A stretch of DNA of 64,000 bases. Source: Deuterostichococcus epilithicus. Taxonomy: Eukaryota > Chlorophyta > Trebouxiophyceae > Prasiolales > Stichococcaceae. The stretch covers positions 3,832,501-3,896,500 of the forward strand of contig JAVTLE010000005.1 of assembly GCA_033439295.1 (NCBI GenBank), written 5' to 3'. Shown here in pieces: positions 23,682 to 36,142 of this stretch (positions within the stretch are counted from its first letter, which is position 1; the number at the start of each line of letters is the position of its first letter). A program made the position numbers and the translations under genes. The notes beneath the pieces are model-generated. The model saw nothing but the letters and a program-made list of their open reading frames with translations, was not told where the DNA came from and did not search any database.

Positions 23682-26600
23682 TCATCCGGACAGCCCGATC
23701 ATGGACTGCCGAATCTTGCCGGTGGTGCGCATGTACTCCCCGCTGAGGCGCACGCGAGCGACTGCCTCCTGCTCCCCCCGCAGCCGCCGCCCCTCCTCCA
23801 GCAGCGCCTCCAGGTTGACGTGGTCCGTGCTGAACACTGGCAGCCGGTTCCTGGAGGCAAATCACCCGAAGGTTCCCACGAGACCATATTGACAGCTTAT
23901 ATTGTGGGACGACGCTAGAAGGTGGCAGCAGCGCTACCGGGTTCACATGGTCGGTGCCTAAACCCTGCCAAACGTCCTTGTCAAACCTGAACACCGGCCG
24001 ACAGTCACTGAGGGCGGCACAGCCATGTCAGAGGCCAACTTGGACTTTGTATCCTCTGGCCCCGCCGATCAGGAGAGTGAGCAGCGTCTAGCAGCAGGGC
24101 ATGTCGGCGGGCTGACTGTCTGCGAAAGGTGTTGAGGCACGGTTCTGGGCAATTCCCACGTAATAACCGTGTACAGCAATCATATATCTTCGAAAGCCTC
24201 TTGGAGACGCAAGGTTGCAACAGCTGCGGCTCAGTTCTGGCCAGGTCAGGTGGAGGGCACGAAAAGCTAGAAAAGAGAGTCGGTGACATGAAAAAGGTCA
24301 AAGCAGCCCGCACTTGTTCAGCAGCCGCTTGCCGAGCTCCGCCAGGTTGGAGTCCTCAGCCATGAGGTCCGCCCCAATGTCGTCCTTGATCCATCGCCGG
24401 ATTTGATTGTCATAGGTGCCCGCCCTGCGGCACAGTGGGGCGACAGGAGTTTTGACAGGAGTTCTGCATCGCTGGGGTAAGGCTCAGACGAGAGTGCTCT
24501 GACTCGGAGCCTTGTCGCTGAGCAAATTTGCGCGACAGCATATGCATGGCTGCTGCGGCGTCTCCTGCGCAATCACCAGCAGGTGAGTGCGCAGCAGGCG
24601 GCCATCGAAGCCCTTTACTTGCAACGGTTCGACTGAAAACGGTCAGCACCTGATAGCGCCAAAGAAGTCGAGCGGCTGGTCCGGGAATTCGTCCAGTAGG
24701 GTCTCCAGGTCGCTGGTGCTCACCTCGTCATCCTGCCGGATCGATGCCACGGCTCAGCGTCACGGTTGGTGGTCAGCAACTGGTTGGATTCGCGGCTGCA
24801 CAGTTTGAACCCTCGGTGTCTTCTGTCGAAACTCGGCGGCATGGCTCGGCCGCCTCGGCAGCCGCACGGCGGCATGCCAGACACCACACATGTACACAGC
24901 TGCACGCCAAGACGCCGCTCTGCTCGGCATGCGCTAGACGAGCGATGTGTCACTCGTACAGCAGCCGGCCTGCGAGCGCTTGCTTTGACAGGACTACGAT
25001 GCAGCATCAGTCCCACCTTATACATCTGCGTGAGGATGGCTAGCAAGTCCCCCCGGTCGGGCTTCCAGTAGAACTTCTCCATGCGGCCGCTGCGGATGAG
25101 CGGCGCGTACAGCGTACTGAAGTCGTTGCCTGCAGTCACAGAGGAGTTTCGTTTGCCCAACGATCTGGCGTCCTCATCTGCTACATGTGCTGGCGCATTG
25201 CAGGATTGGCGACTGGCTTCGCCAGGGATTTGGCATCGTCCTCTTGCGGGAACACCTGCGCTGCCACATGAGGGCAGGAAGACACCTGAACCAGGCGCGT
25301 ACTGGCTCGACAAGTGAGACCATGTCTGCACATTGATTTCGTTTGGTTGTTTGGACGTGATTCGATCCAGACACTACCTATGAGGAGATCAATCTATTGA
25401 CAAGAAACAATCTTGCAAGATGAGAAACAGAATCCTAAACCTAGGATCGTAGCGGCATGTATCCGCAGACCCTAAGGAGCACCGCGCACAGAGCAATGCG
25501 TGCGCCGCACCTGTCACGATGATTGGGATCCGGCGAATAAAATCCTGTTCGCGCCAGGAGCCGCCGCCAGAGACTTGGGTAGGGGCGTCGCAAATGTTCA
25601 TCAGAGTTCCCGTCACATTCTGCATTGATTGCACATGGAATGGTTGAAAACATGTTTCATACGCTGCAGACGCTCCAACGACTTGAGAGTAGCAGCATCG
25701 GCCTGTCACCAAAAAGCCTCAGAAGCACTTGTCCAAGCTCGTCAAGCGTTCCAGCAGCCACCTTGCAGCCGCCGTCTAGCAGACTTATTTGGTGGAGCCT
25801 CAGCCCAACCTGGTTGTTGACGGTGGTCTGCGTCGCCTTGAAGTGGCCCAGCCCCGCGTCCAGGTCGTTGATGAGCAGGCAGCTGAGCTTTCCGCGTACA
25901 CGCGACAACTCGCTCGCCCGCCGGTAGCGCTCCCTACGGCGCCGGCCAGCACATCGAATGGTGGGTCGTCACAACAGGCGTACCAATCATGCTACGCGAC
26001 CGCTTATCACGACATAATCCGCTGCTCGTAGCTGACGGCACGGCTGACAGCATCATAGCAATCATGCCTACTGCCAGCACGACGGTCGCCGCAGTGGCAA
26101 CGCGGGGCGCCACAACACTCGAAACTCGCCACCAGGCCTCAACAACGGATGTGCTTGGCAAACACTCCACCTGATCAGCCGGCCGGGGGTGCCTGCCCAC
26201 TCGTGCTCCAGCTCGCCAGCGCTCATGATGATGGGCTCCACCCTGCAGCAGAGTTGCGGTTCCCCCCTTGCGCCTCAGGCGTGGCAGCAGTGGCGAGATC
26301 TACCTCTTGAAAGCCCTCGACAGCTGCAGGGCTTGCGGTTGGCTCCGTCTGTACGTCTGTGTACAAATTTAGCGCTAGCGTGTCCGCATGGCTGCTTCGA
26401 GGGACAGCATTTCGAGCCACCGCGGGGGCCCAAAGCTACCCCAGCGGCGAGGGTGGCGGCCAGGGCCACACCGATGGCTGGCGCAATGCATGACAACATA
26501 TCTGCAGCGCTTGTGTCACACGCTCACCCGAGCTTCTTGAAGGCCAGCTCCGTCTGGAACGTCTTGCCGCAGCCCTTGGGCCCCCAGATGCCCTGCGAAG

Positions 26601-28543
26601 CACGCGGCTCCAGGGTCTCAAAAGGTGAACCCTTGACCAGATATGTGTGCCAAAAGCAGTGACCTGCTGCGCAGGCGATGCGTGTCAGTGAAGGTGAAAG
26701 GCGGGTCTGGCCTGGTCTGCCAGCAGCGCATATCTCGTAGACATGGCATCAGGCACCCACCAGGATGACCGGCACATCGGCGCCTTCGAGGCTTTCCCAC
26801 AGGAAGTTCTTCACGATGTGCATCTGCGGTTGCAGCAACGTTGTGTGTCTGGGACACATCGACAGGGACAGGCTGTGCCAAATTCGCATATCCTCGAACC
26901 CTGCACGACAGCAGGAGGCAAGGCCCGTCCCAGTTTAAGGGCGGTCAAGGCGGCAGGGGGTTCATCAGTGTCCTTGATCCGACAGCGAAGTAGGCAGCCG
27001 CACCGTGACGGCGCCCAGGAAGGCTGGCGAGATGTAGTAATCCCCCTGGATGTTGTCAAATCTGCGCCACCACACAAGATGTCCATGCTGAGCCATACAT
27101 GTAGCCCCTTGCAAAACCTACGCAGCGGCAGGTTGAGCGGGTGCCTGTATGCTTGAACGATGGTTGACAGCCAGCGCACCTTTTGAACTCGAAACCGCGC
27201 AGGCTGCCGTCCGCAATGTCCGACTTAGCGCCGAGGCCGAAGGCGGCGTTGCCATGGAACAGCGAGTCCAGCCCCAGCCCTGCTGTGGCACCTGCGCCAG
27301 AGTGGGGGGCTCTGCCTCTTGAGCACATCGGTTTTGCACACAGCTTGGCCGCCTTGCCTCCGCCATGCATGGAGGCCAGCATCCGGCTGCCTACCAGGGC
27401 AGGCTGGAAGCAGGCGCGCTGCCCGGAACAATCAGTGGGTTTTGTTTCGATGGTCAGGAGGACAGTCTGATGAACAGCGCGGGGGTGCCCTACAAGTCCT
27501 GCACAGCCTTTTCATCACAGATTCCTGTGGAAACCACCACACGCTCACCGACGTCCACATTGGTGTTGTAGTCTGCCTGTCCCAGCTCGTACAGGAAGTC
27601 ACCGCCGCCCCCGCGCGCATCCTTTGCCGCCCAGCTGGCCCGGATCTTGGTTTTGGCCGCCTCCCGTGCCTTGGGCGGCAGCCGCCGCACCGCCCGATCC
27701 AGCTCCTCCTCCGACGGCTGCCGTAGCTGCTGTGGCTCCTCCTGTTGCTGCTGCTGCTGTGGCGGCTGCCGGCCTGTGCCATTGGCCGCTGCCGTCCCGG
27801 TAGCCGGCTCTGCCGTCCAGGAGATCTGGCCGCCGGCGAGGGCAGCCTGCTGTGTGGACTCTGCTGGCGACTGGTCTGTCAGCTTTGGCTGCGGCGCCAG
27901 CCACTCCTGGCTGTCAGCGACCGTGCCGTTGCCGGCGCCACTGCCGTTCCCGCCGCCGCTGCTGCTGGCGTCTGCCTGACTGCCCGCCAGCGATGCCAGC
28001 GGCTGGTCCAGCACGGCGCTGCCGCTGCTGAGGTTGGACGCATCTGGGGTAGCGGCTTGCTGAAGATCCGCTGCGGCATTGCCATCGGCAGCTTCGGCAA
28101 TCAGCGATGCAGCGGAAGAAGCCACGTCCTTGATACCTGCAGCGAGCTTGTCTAGTACGCCCGGCTCGCTCTCGCCTGTGCATAGGAAGCGATGCGTCTA
28201 GCGCACCACTTGGGGAAGCAGTGCCATGGCACACGTCTTGTTGCTTCATGTCAACGCATAGATCGCACGTTGCAAGCAAGCAGTGGAAGCAATTGAACAA
28301 ACTGTACCGACCTGCAGCGCGGGCGGCTGCGACTTCACGGTCACTGCTGCCCTCGTTCAGGGGCGATGCCGCAACTGGCCACAGCAGCTGATGTCGTCTA
28401 ACACTGCGCTGTGCGAGCCCTGGCCGCCTGCAGCCGAAGGCGCCGCTGGACTTTTGTCGAGTTGTCCACAATGCGCCCTCACGGTGCCCCGCAGCGATCG
28501 ATGGACATGCGCTCTGCCGGGTGCTGAGCATCATGTGCGCCAT
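23682..28543 (-). CDS. RuBisCO-activase-like AAA+ ATPase (At1g73110 type), 13 exons, plastid-targeted
   Basis: AAA+ protein of the RuBisCO activase family, probably in the chloroplast stroma. Minus-strand exons: 28543-28312, 28175-27549, 27291-27180, 27061-27004, 26823-26761, 26592-26528, 26242-26171, 25933-25810, 25619-25511, 25129-25017, 24732-24650, 24424-24314, 23850-23682; all phases agree, giving 645 residues. Residues 1-70 are Ser/Arg/Ala-rich, as in a transit peptide. Then follow a Gln/Pro-rich region, FLYELGQADYNTNVD, LGLDSLFHGN, GDYYISPAFLG, Walker A GIWGPKGCGKTF, IIMSAGELEHEWAGTPGRLI, Walker B LLINDLDAG, the TVNNQ motif, GNDFSTLYAPLIRSGRMEKF and the LDFFGAIR helix. The C-terminus (GEYMRTTGKIRQSMIGL) matches the At1g73110 group, which differs from canonical RuBisCO activase by the long N-terminal extension. 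Whether it remodels RuBisCO is not known from sequence. Confidence 0.93.
23850..23999 (-). repeat. duplicated start of the last exon of the RuBisCO-activase-like gene
   Basis: In the intron before the exon starting at 23850, the minus-strand sequence CACCGACCATGTGAACCCGG repeats the exon's CACGGACCACGTCAACCTGG, and GGCCGGTGTTCAG repeats GCTGCCAGTGTTCAG. The intronic copy has about 33 extra bases between the two matching blocks. The offset is about 80-120 bp depending on the block. Confidence 0.7.
27725..27770 (-). repeat. Gln-encoding trinucleotide run in the RuBisCO-activase-like gene
   Basis: On the plus strand a CTG-rich run (TGTTGCTGCTGCTGCTG and flanks) encodes consecutive Gln residues on the minus strand. 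It lies within the low-complexity N-terminal extension and is likely to vary in length between strains. Confidence 0.6.
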
Positions 28544-29451
28544 AGGTGCTCCCAGGACTTGTTTGAAGCAAGTTGAGCAATGTGAAACCGTGGCAGCTGG
28601 AAGATCAATAATGTTTGAAAGAATGAGGTGCCCACAGAGAATGAGCCTGACCGAATGCAATAAAGAATTATTGAAGTAACCGCGCCGTCGCGGCCTTTCA
28701 GCACACTACTTCAGCCTGCGGAGCTCAAGAATGTCATCTGACGAGAGAGGCTCCCCCAGGGCAGTTGAAGCAGAAGCTTCAGTGCCGTGACTCTGGACTT
28801 ATGGCCAGCTGGCGAAGAGCTTCCCGGCTCCGACAGCAGGACGCAACAAGTTTTCAAACAGGCACGATCTGCACGCATGCGCCGGCCGATCCAATCTAGT
28901 CATACTCGCAGGTGTCGGAACGGGTGGGAGCTGCACCTCACATGGCTACACGATCGTGCAGGCACCGATTGTCGCGTCAGACGCCGTGATCTGTGGAGGA
29001 TCATGTCGACGAGTCACAGCCGGCCGGCGTCGCAGTCTGCCACGCATAGCAGTCAGACAGGCACAGCAAACGGTACAGAAGTTTGTGCTGCATTTGTCGA
29101 GCCCCTGGGTCTATCAACGACTTCGCGGCCGCTGCGTGATCAGCGCAACACAAACAGTAGACGTTGGCGCACGATACTCAACACATCGCGCTTGTGCAGG
29201 ATCGGGGAAGAAGACTGCGAAACAGCCTCGCAATAAAAACCCGGGAGTCAGAACTCAGGTGTGCGCCTACTGCAACCCCTCTCAGCTGACGACTCCTTGT
29301 ACGAATCCAGCGCGTGCGATGGCCGTCGCATCGATGGCCAATGCAGAAGAATCATATGCGCTTGAGTGCGCGCTAATGCAGCTGCAGTGACATTGCAGAT
29401 TCTGATTGTTCCCCGTGCCTCCGCCCTGATCTTGCTGACCCCATGTTGCAG
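28544..29451. promoter_or_regulatory. divergent upstream region of the AAA+ gene (-) and the zf-4CXXC gene (+)
   Basis: Contains the promoter of the AAA+ gene and must contain the 5' exon(s) of the zinc-finger gene, whose first recognised exon opens in phase 0 at 29452. An ATG-led stretch near 29318 (MAVASMANAEESYALECALM) ending in an in-frame stop is one possible fragment. A plus-strand ORF at 28787-29236 has no recognisable domain. Confidence 0.4.
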
Positions 29452-32400
29452 GGCGGCCGGATCTATGACAGCGAGAACGGTACCACCTGCCACCAGGCAC
29501 GCACACATGCCTAAAACGCGTACTATATGCGCTGTGCACATTAAATCGGCTGGCGAGGCCCCCGGCGGCGCCGCATGTCGCAAGTGTAATACGAGCAAAG
29601 CCCTGGCGCCGGCTGTACTTGCTGGTGCACAGTGACGATACACACTTTTTGTTCTGTTGATCAGTGCCGGCAGAAGACCGTGGAGACGAAGGCAAAGTGC
29701 AGGAAATGTACCCTGTGGTGGTGCCCTCGCTGCCTGCTGAACCGCTACGGCGAGGAGGTCGAGCAGGTGACTTGAGCACCAGATCCGAAAACATTTTACG
29801 CCTGTTCTGCACGCTGCAGAATCGTCGACGGTCCGCCACTGGATCAGTGATGAGCCAACCGGCCATCATTGGCGAATTGATGTCGACTCGCAGCGTGACG
29901 GCAGCTGCTTGTGCGTGCAGGTCTCCACCATTGACGACTGGGGATGCCCGCGCTGCCGGAAGCTCTGCAACTGCAGCAACTGCCGCAAGGTATGGCGCTG
30001 CCCATCTCCTCCAAGCGTAGCAAGTGACTTTCACCGTTTTCACGCCCCAACCCACCTGCAAGGCTTGCGGAGACGCGAAGCTTGGGCGGAAGCAGCGGAC
30101 AGACCAAGCCGCCCATGTGCACCGGCAGGCCCGCCAGGGTTTTGCGATTTGCGACCAACATGCCAACATGGACGCCGCGCAATTGCCCACGCAGAAATCA
30201 GGGCTGGCGGCCACGGGCATCCTGGCCAACCTCTCCAAGGCGGCCGGCTTTGACTCTGTGTCCGCGCTGCTGCAGCAGAACCCGCACGCACAGGTGCGGC
30301 GTGCATGACATCACCTCCATTACGTCTTGTTTCGTGATCACGACTCCCTTCTGCATTTGGACCACAAACTCGACCTACTGTGCGTGCCGGCGCCAGCCCA
30401 GGCGACAAGGCAGAGTCCAGCTTGGTTCGGGAGCAGTGCATGATGAACATCCCTCGATCCTGGCTTTGCAGCGGCCGCCGACGCCGCCGGCATCGCCGCC
30501 GGGGCTGGTGAAGCCCAAGCGCAAGGCGTCAGGGCCCAGCGGACTCAGCCAACAGGCCTCCGGCAGCCTGCCGCTCGCCAGCAAGCCGCCCGGCAGCCAG
30601 TCACGCAGCCAGACCGTGTCGCCGGCAAAGCGGGCGGCCGGCGCAAAGGGTGCCACCGCACAAGCGGACGCACAGGCGGCGGCTGACGGCGAGTGCACTG
30701 GTTCAAAGGCGGCGAACAAGGGAGCGGCCAGCGGCGGCAAGCGGCCTGGCGCCCGCATCGCCCCAGCCGGCAAGCGGGCGGCGGTGCCGACGCTNNTGCC
30801 GCCGGCCACTCAGCCGCTCGCGGCGGTCGCGGCGGCGCTGGCTGCTGCTGCGCCAGCGCAGGCCGCTGAGCCGGCGGCGAAGGAAGCCGCGCCAGCGCTG
30901 GAGCCATTTCTGAACCCCTTCCTCAAGTCGTCCTATGTCAAGCCGGCGCGCAAGGCCGGCCAGGATGGCGGCGACGGCGACGGCGAGCCGCGGCTCGCAG
31001 CCGCCAAGCGGCGGCGCACAAAGCCGGAGCTCGTGGACGAGGCGGAGCTGGGGCCGCCGATACACCCCATGCCGGTGTGCACCTGCAAACGAGGACGCAT
31101 CCCGTTATTCGATGGCTGAGCTGGTGACTTGCAGCTAACAAAGTCTGGCTGCCGCCGCCGGCCTCAGGAGCGGCGGAGCGATGGCAGGCAGAAGCGCGCC
31201 GTCCCGCGCGAGTATGCGCCTGTTTGGCCTGCTGGGAAGTGCTGCCAGGGCTCAAGCCGCGCCTGCTGCGGCAGCGGACTGACATGTCTCTCTGCGGATG
31301 AGGGCCGGTAGTGGTGCACCCGCAATCTTTCAGCGTGCTTCGAGGCGCTGACGTTTGAGCATTGCACACAAACCAGGCACTGCGGCAGCTGGCGCTACAT
31401 GCGGGCGGGACGGGGGAAAACCCGAGGCCGTTGCCGGCTGGCTGCTGCCCTGGCGACCTGGCCGAGGTCCTGGAATTCCTTCAGGCGCGCTTCACCTGCA
31501 CACGTGCTTCCCTGTTCACTATGGGGTGCTGACCCTTGAGCGGCTTCCCGCCCATTACAAGCATGCACCGCGCAGCAGCTGCTCGTTCCCGGTGCACGAT
31601 CGGCACCAAGGAGCTGGCTGTGCAGGCTTGCTTGATACGTACCTGTGGGCGACTTGCCTCAGAGACGCCCAATGCTATGCTCCCGCGCGGAACCCACCAT
31701 GCCGCCATGCGCTCCGCGGGCAACGCCGGGTGCTCGTGCCTCACTGCAGGCGTTTGGCGAGGCGCTGCAGCTGGACAAGCTGTCGCTGCCGGCGTTTGCG
31801 GGGCAGATGCTGGCGCCGGGGCCGCCATCGTGCGCCAGCGGCGGCGTCAGGTCGCGCGGCCGCGCTGTGGCCGATGCGCCGGTCGCCTCCGTGCACGTCG
31901 CGCTGCTCAACCTGGTAGGGCGCTATTCACACGACCCGTTCCTGCGGAAGCTGCCCATCCAACACTGTGCTGGCTCTGAGCTGCCGGGGGTGGTGCGCAC
32001 TTTGAGCAAGGGCGTCCCCCGCGGCCGGGTGGGCGCTCAGCATCGGGCACTCTGGCTGGAGCGGGCGGTGCCCCAGCGGTGTATTGCCAGGTCGGGCTGC
32101 TGGCTACGATGTGGACATCCTGCTGGAAGCAACACAGTACCCTTCCTGACGAGTTCCTGGGTGATGTCCAGGTCGCGATGGCGCACGAGGAGCCGCCCTG
32201 CGGGGAGGCCGCTGGCGCCTGGCAGGCCCGCTTCGCCCCCTGGCTGGCGGCGGCTGGTGCTGCTACAAGCAGCAACAGCCCCGCCGCTGGCTGCATCGTC
32301 TCTGGCGCTGAAGGCGGCGGCGCGGCGGCGCTAATCGCGCCGGCGGCGGCGCGCGGGCTGGCGGCGGCGGCCGCGGGGGCCGCGGCTTCTGGGGCCACCC

Positions 32401-34703
32401 GCCAGCGGAGCGGCTGGCAGCGACGCTGGCGCTGTGCCGCGACGCACTGGACTGCTGGCAGCTCAGGTGCTGCCCTCTCTCTCATCCCTCATTGCCACCT
32501 GTGCACGCCGCAGCAGTGTGCAGACTGGCCTTCCCAGTGGTCAGTGGCCGAGCTGCAAAGCACGAGTCTCGCCTCTGGCTGCCAGCGCCCGTTGGCCAGC
32601 GCCACGCCCCGCAACCCTTCGTGCACAGTCGTCGCCGGGTGCGCTGCGCTGCGGCTGCGCCTGGGGTGCGCCGCGACCCGAGCCGCTCACCCGAGCAACC
32701 AACTCGTGCGGCACTGAAGGCACACACGCTTGCCGAGAGGGAGTCTCACGTACGTTGAATCACATCGTTACAACCATATCAACTCATCCTATGACGTGCA
32801 GGGACCACATGGAGCAGCGGGCGGAGGCGGCGGCGGAGGCGGCCCGCGCGGCACGTGGCGCCAAGGCCGCTGCCCGCAAGGGCGCGAAGGCAGAGTGGGC
32901 GGCTGCCCGCGACAAGGAGCTCGCCCTGCTGCTGGCCGGGTGAGGGGCTGCACGAACGACTTCGGCGGGTTCAGGTGGAGCAGAGCCTCCGCACCCATGC
33001 AGGTTCCCAATCAGGTCCTGCGTCGCTGCACGCCGGGCGCCGCTGGAGGCTGACGCGGCGTGGAAGTCTGCTGTCGATGCCCAGGGAAACCCTAGACCCT
33101 AGATCCCTGGCCGCAGGTGCGGCGGCGGCGGGCTGAGCGCGGAGCAGCAGCGGGAGCTGACGGCGGCGGCGGCGGCCAAGGCGGACGCCGCGGCGGCGGC
33201 TGCCGGCGCCGGCGCCGCGACAGAGGCCGCCGCGGGCGCCGCGGCGCTGCGGGCGGCCCCACTGGGCCGCGACCGGCACGGGGGCGTGTACTGGGATTTG
33301 TCCTGCTCTGTGCTGCTGGCAGGTGCGCACCCAAACCCCGAGCCCTGAACCCCAAGGATGTTAGCGCACCCATTCAACTGCTGCACCACCGGCAGCGCCA
33401 CTCACGCTGCAACAGCAGGAGTGCAGGGCTGCTCACGGCTCCGCACAAGGCGTGTGGCACTGCGTCCAGGGGTGCAAAGCAGCACCATGGCGTGCCCCCT
33501 GGCTCTGGATGCCGGGCCGGGGCGCTGACTCGCCGACCGGCCTGACTGCAGGCTCGCGACAGCTGCTGGTGGACCGGCAGGGCCTGGGCGCCAGAAGCTG
33601 CCAGTTTGGCTCGCAGCCCGACGTCGGCGCGGTTGCCAGGCGCGCCTCTCAGTGCCCCACTCTCACTTCTTGTCCGACGCCAGCAGCTGCGCTGCACGCG
33701 CTGAACGAAAGAAGCGCACTGCCTGCCAATCTTCACCCTGCAGTTGCGCCGGACAGACGGAGGCGTGCTGGCTCCCAGGCCCCAAGCAGGTGCAGCATCA
33801 TGGTCGTGCAGCCGGCACGGCCGCTCCAGCAGTGTTGCAGATAGACCCTGAAGTGTGGCAGGGTCCTGCGTGGCGCAGGTCGCTGGACGAGCTGGGCCGT
33901 GTGGAGGCGCCGCTGCGAAAGGCGCTGGCAGCTGCTGCGTTCCCGCCGCCCGACCCAGCAGCGCCGTGCATCGCTGCGGCGCTGCCTACGCCGCAGCCCG
34001 CGCCGGCCGCTTCAGACGCCAGCGGCGCTGTGTGTGGCGGCGAAGAGGCGGCGGCCGCTGCTGGTGCAGGCGACTCGGGGGCCAGCCTCTCCACGGCGCC
34101 GCTGCTGGCAGCCAGCGGCAGCGGCAGCGGTGGCGGAGCCAGTGCGAGCGCTTCAGCAGAGGCCGCTAAGGTGCCGGCGGGCGAGGTGGAATCCCCGCCG
34201 CCGGCGCCGCGCCGCCGCACAGAAGACGCCGGCGCCTCCCCTCCCCGCCCACTGTCGGGTGCGCGCTGGCCTGGAAGGCACCTGGGGTGGCCACACCTCC
34301 CTCAAGGGCCCTCCTGCATGAGCCGCCCGTCCATCGGCGCATTGCCACGGCGTGCCGCGGCAGCACTCCGGTCCAGGCGACTGGCACTTCGCATTTTCGC
34401 ACTGTGGTGTTCCCAACGGTCTCTCCTCTCTGACGGCAATGCCGTGCCTGAGCAGGCACGCCGCCGACGAAGCGCTTCCGCAGCATGGCGGAAGTCATCG
34501 CGGCGGCGCCGTCGCCGGCGAGGGGCGGTCACGCCGGCTCCCCGCCCGCGGCCGGCGGGAAGCGTCTGGCCACTGCGTTGCCGAGCACAGGCAATGGCAA
34601 GGTCGCGTCGGTCAATCGCCGGCGCAACGGCTCGGGGCAGGTACCGGAAACGCCGCCCGACTGCGGCGCCAGCCTGGCGGAGCGTGCCAATGGTGCCAAG
34701 TGA
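29452..34703 (+). CDS. zf-4CXXC_R1 (CDCA7-like) protein with DDT and WHIM-type regions (5' end missing)
   Basis: Probable chromatin protein; CDCA7-type zinc fingers bind DNA and recruit remodellers. Resolved exons: 29452-29496 (GGRIYDSENGTTCHQ), 29665-29766 (CRQKTVETKAKCRKC and CPRCLLNRYGEEVEQ), 29921-29989 (WGCPRCRKLCNCSNCRK), 30195-30293 (GLAATGILANLSKAAGFDSV), 30472-31074 (Pro/Ala/Lys-rich linker), 31377-31484 (GDLAEVLEFLQ), 31750-31914 (AFGEALQLDKLSLPAFAG and VASVHVALLNL, a DDT domain), an exon ending at 32466 (ERLAATLALCRDALDCWQL), 32802-32939 and 33117-33322 (APLGRDRHGGVYWDL, WHIM-like). A final exon ends at 34703. Two introns need GC donors (CACCAG|GCACGC and CTTCAG|GCGCGC). Bases 30795-30796 are N, within the linker. 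Several middle and last junctions are approximate. Confidence 0.85.
30795..30796. other. assembly ambiguity (NN)
   Basis: Two undetermined bases inside the linker exon of the zf-4CXXC gene. The surrounding frame stays open, so they do not break the model. Confidence 0.95.
33330..33356 (+). repeat. CCCTAAA-like degenerate telomeric motif in an intron
   Basis: Units resembling CCCCAAAC, CCCGAGC, CCTGAAC and CCCAAG follow each other directly downstream of a donor. A second one (AAACCCTAGACCCTAGATCC, about 33087-33106) precedes the acceptor of the exon at 33117. Confidence 0.5.
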
Positions 34704-36142
34704 CAGCCATGCTGCAGATCATACAAGCCGAGGAGATGGCCGGCACTGGCTGCGTCAGCAGCGGCAGCACAAGTCGCAGCAGCAGCACCATCGGTGCTAC
34801 TTCACGAGACGAGACGATCCTTAGCTGCTTACACGCGTGGCACCTACTCAGGCCTGAGGAAGGAGGACGTGGGTGGGATCATGTCGTGGAGCACTCGGAA
34901 TATCAGTTCCCGAGGGTCACACACGCTTTCATCAATGAAACGGCACAGAATGCTGTGGCGCTTTTGTCGGCAGATGCTGGGTCTTCGAGTTTGCTGGCAC
35001 TTCTTGAAAGTCAGTACGTCCACTTCTTGGCGATCAGTGCGTTTTGACCATCGCTCGCGATTCTTCTTTCAAGAGAATGCATGCCCCCCATGCAAACAAT
35101 CCAACTTGAGATCTGCCGAGCCATGCCCGAGCGGCGCTCTGTATCTCCTGTAGCAGGCAATTGCAGACCGGCACAGCACCCGGCAGCAGCAAACGGCAAG
35201 ACTCCCTCTGAATGCAGCCATCAACGCAACCAAAGCCTGGTTAAGCAGCGCCCGCTCTGCGGGCTGCAGGCCTGACGTGTGTCATTAGCGCAGCCGGTAG
35301 GATGCGTCCCACCTTCGTTGTTGCATCCCAGGCTTCTGGTGCTGCTTGATGCGGTACGAGTACTATCCTTTCCTTCGGATCTTCACACCGTCAGCAGACC
35401 TGCAGGTCCGCCCGAAAGCACAGCGGCAGCAAAAGCTTGCCGCGCTGCAGCGCCCCCGTCAGCTGCACTGACCTGCCCCTGTGCTTCCTGCAGGAGAGCA
35501 GCCGGCAACAGGCTTGTGAGACTTAGCAACGGTGCGACTGCGGTGTCTGCTTTGGACTTGCTGCAACACTGCACACGCGCAATCACACATATGGTCCTGG
35601 CTGCCGTATAGCGGGCAGCATGCGACCGTCGAGCTCCGCCACGCGGCCACACACATCTTGCTGGGTGACACCAAGCACAGAAGCTTTGCTGGCGCCTGGC
35701 CAGAATGCACAAATGCTGACAACAGAACGCCAGGGGGAACATAGACTTCTCACCTGAGCACGCTAAATCGGTTTGCAAAGGACAGACGCAACCGCACATT
35801 GCTCCCAATAAACTGCCGCTTCGTCACGCCACCTGCCGGCAACCTCCGCGGCGGCAGTGACCCTGCGGATGGCCGCAGCAGCTCCGTTGGTGCCATGTCC
35901 AGTAAGGCCATCTAGGTTAGGATCAAATCGATGAGTTGTTAGGTCTGACCTCTCTGCAGACTGGCAGATGCATTGCAGCACCCCTGTGCAAGATGCAGCC
36001 GGGTTTGTCAGCGGCTGTCGGGTGCACAGCACGGATGGGTTTTCGCGATAATTGCAGCGGACCTGCCAGGCGCAGAGAGCTCGTCACGTAGGACTGTGCT
36101 CTCAGGAACGGCGCTGCGGAGCTCTTGGTCGGAAGAAGAACG
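34704..36142. other. gene-poor stretch; one possible minus-strand coding fragment
   Basis: No confident gene. On the minus strand at about 35763-35965, a reading frame contains DPNLDGLTGHGTNGAAAAIR and AAEVAGRWRDEAAVYWEQCA, which looks more protein-like than its surroundings and could be a 3' exon of the secreted-protein gene above it. I do not recognise it. Confidence 0.35.

Noticed and set aside
33652-34824. 390-codon open frame on the plus strand
   Set aside because: Only the part around 33842-34256 fits the WHIM-containing gene (IDPEVWQGPAWRRSLDEL). The rest is Arg/Ala-rich readthrough in GC-rich DNA across a probable intron.
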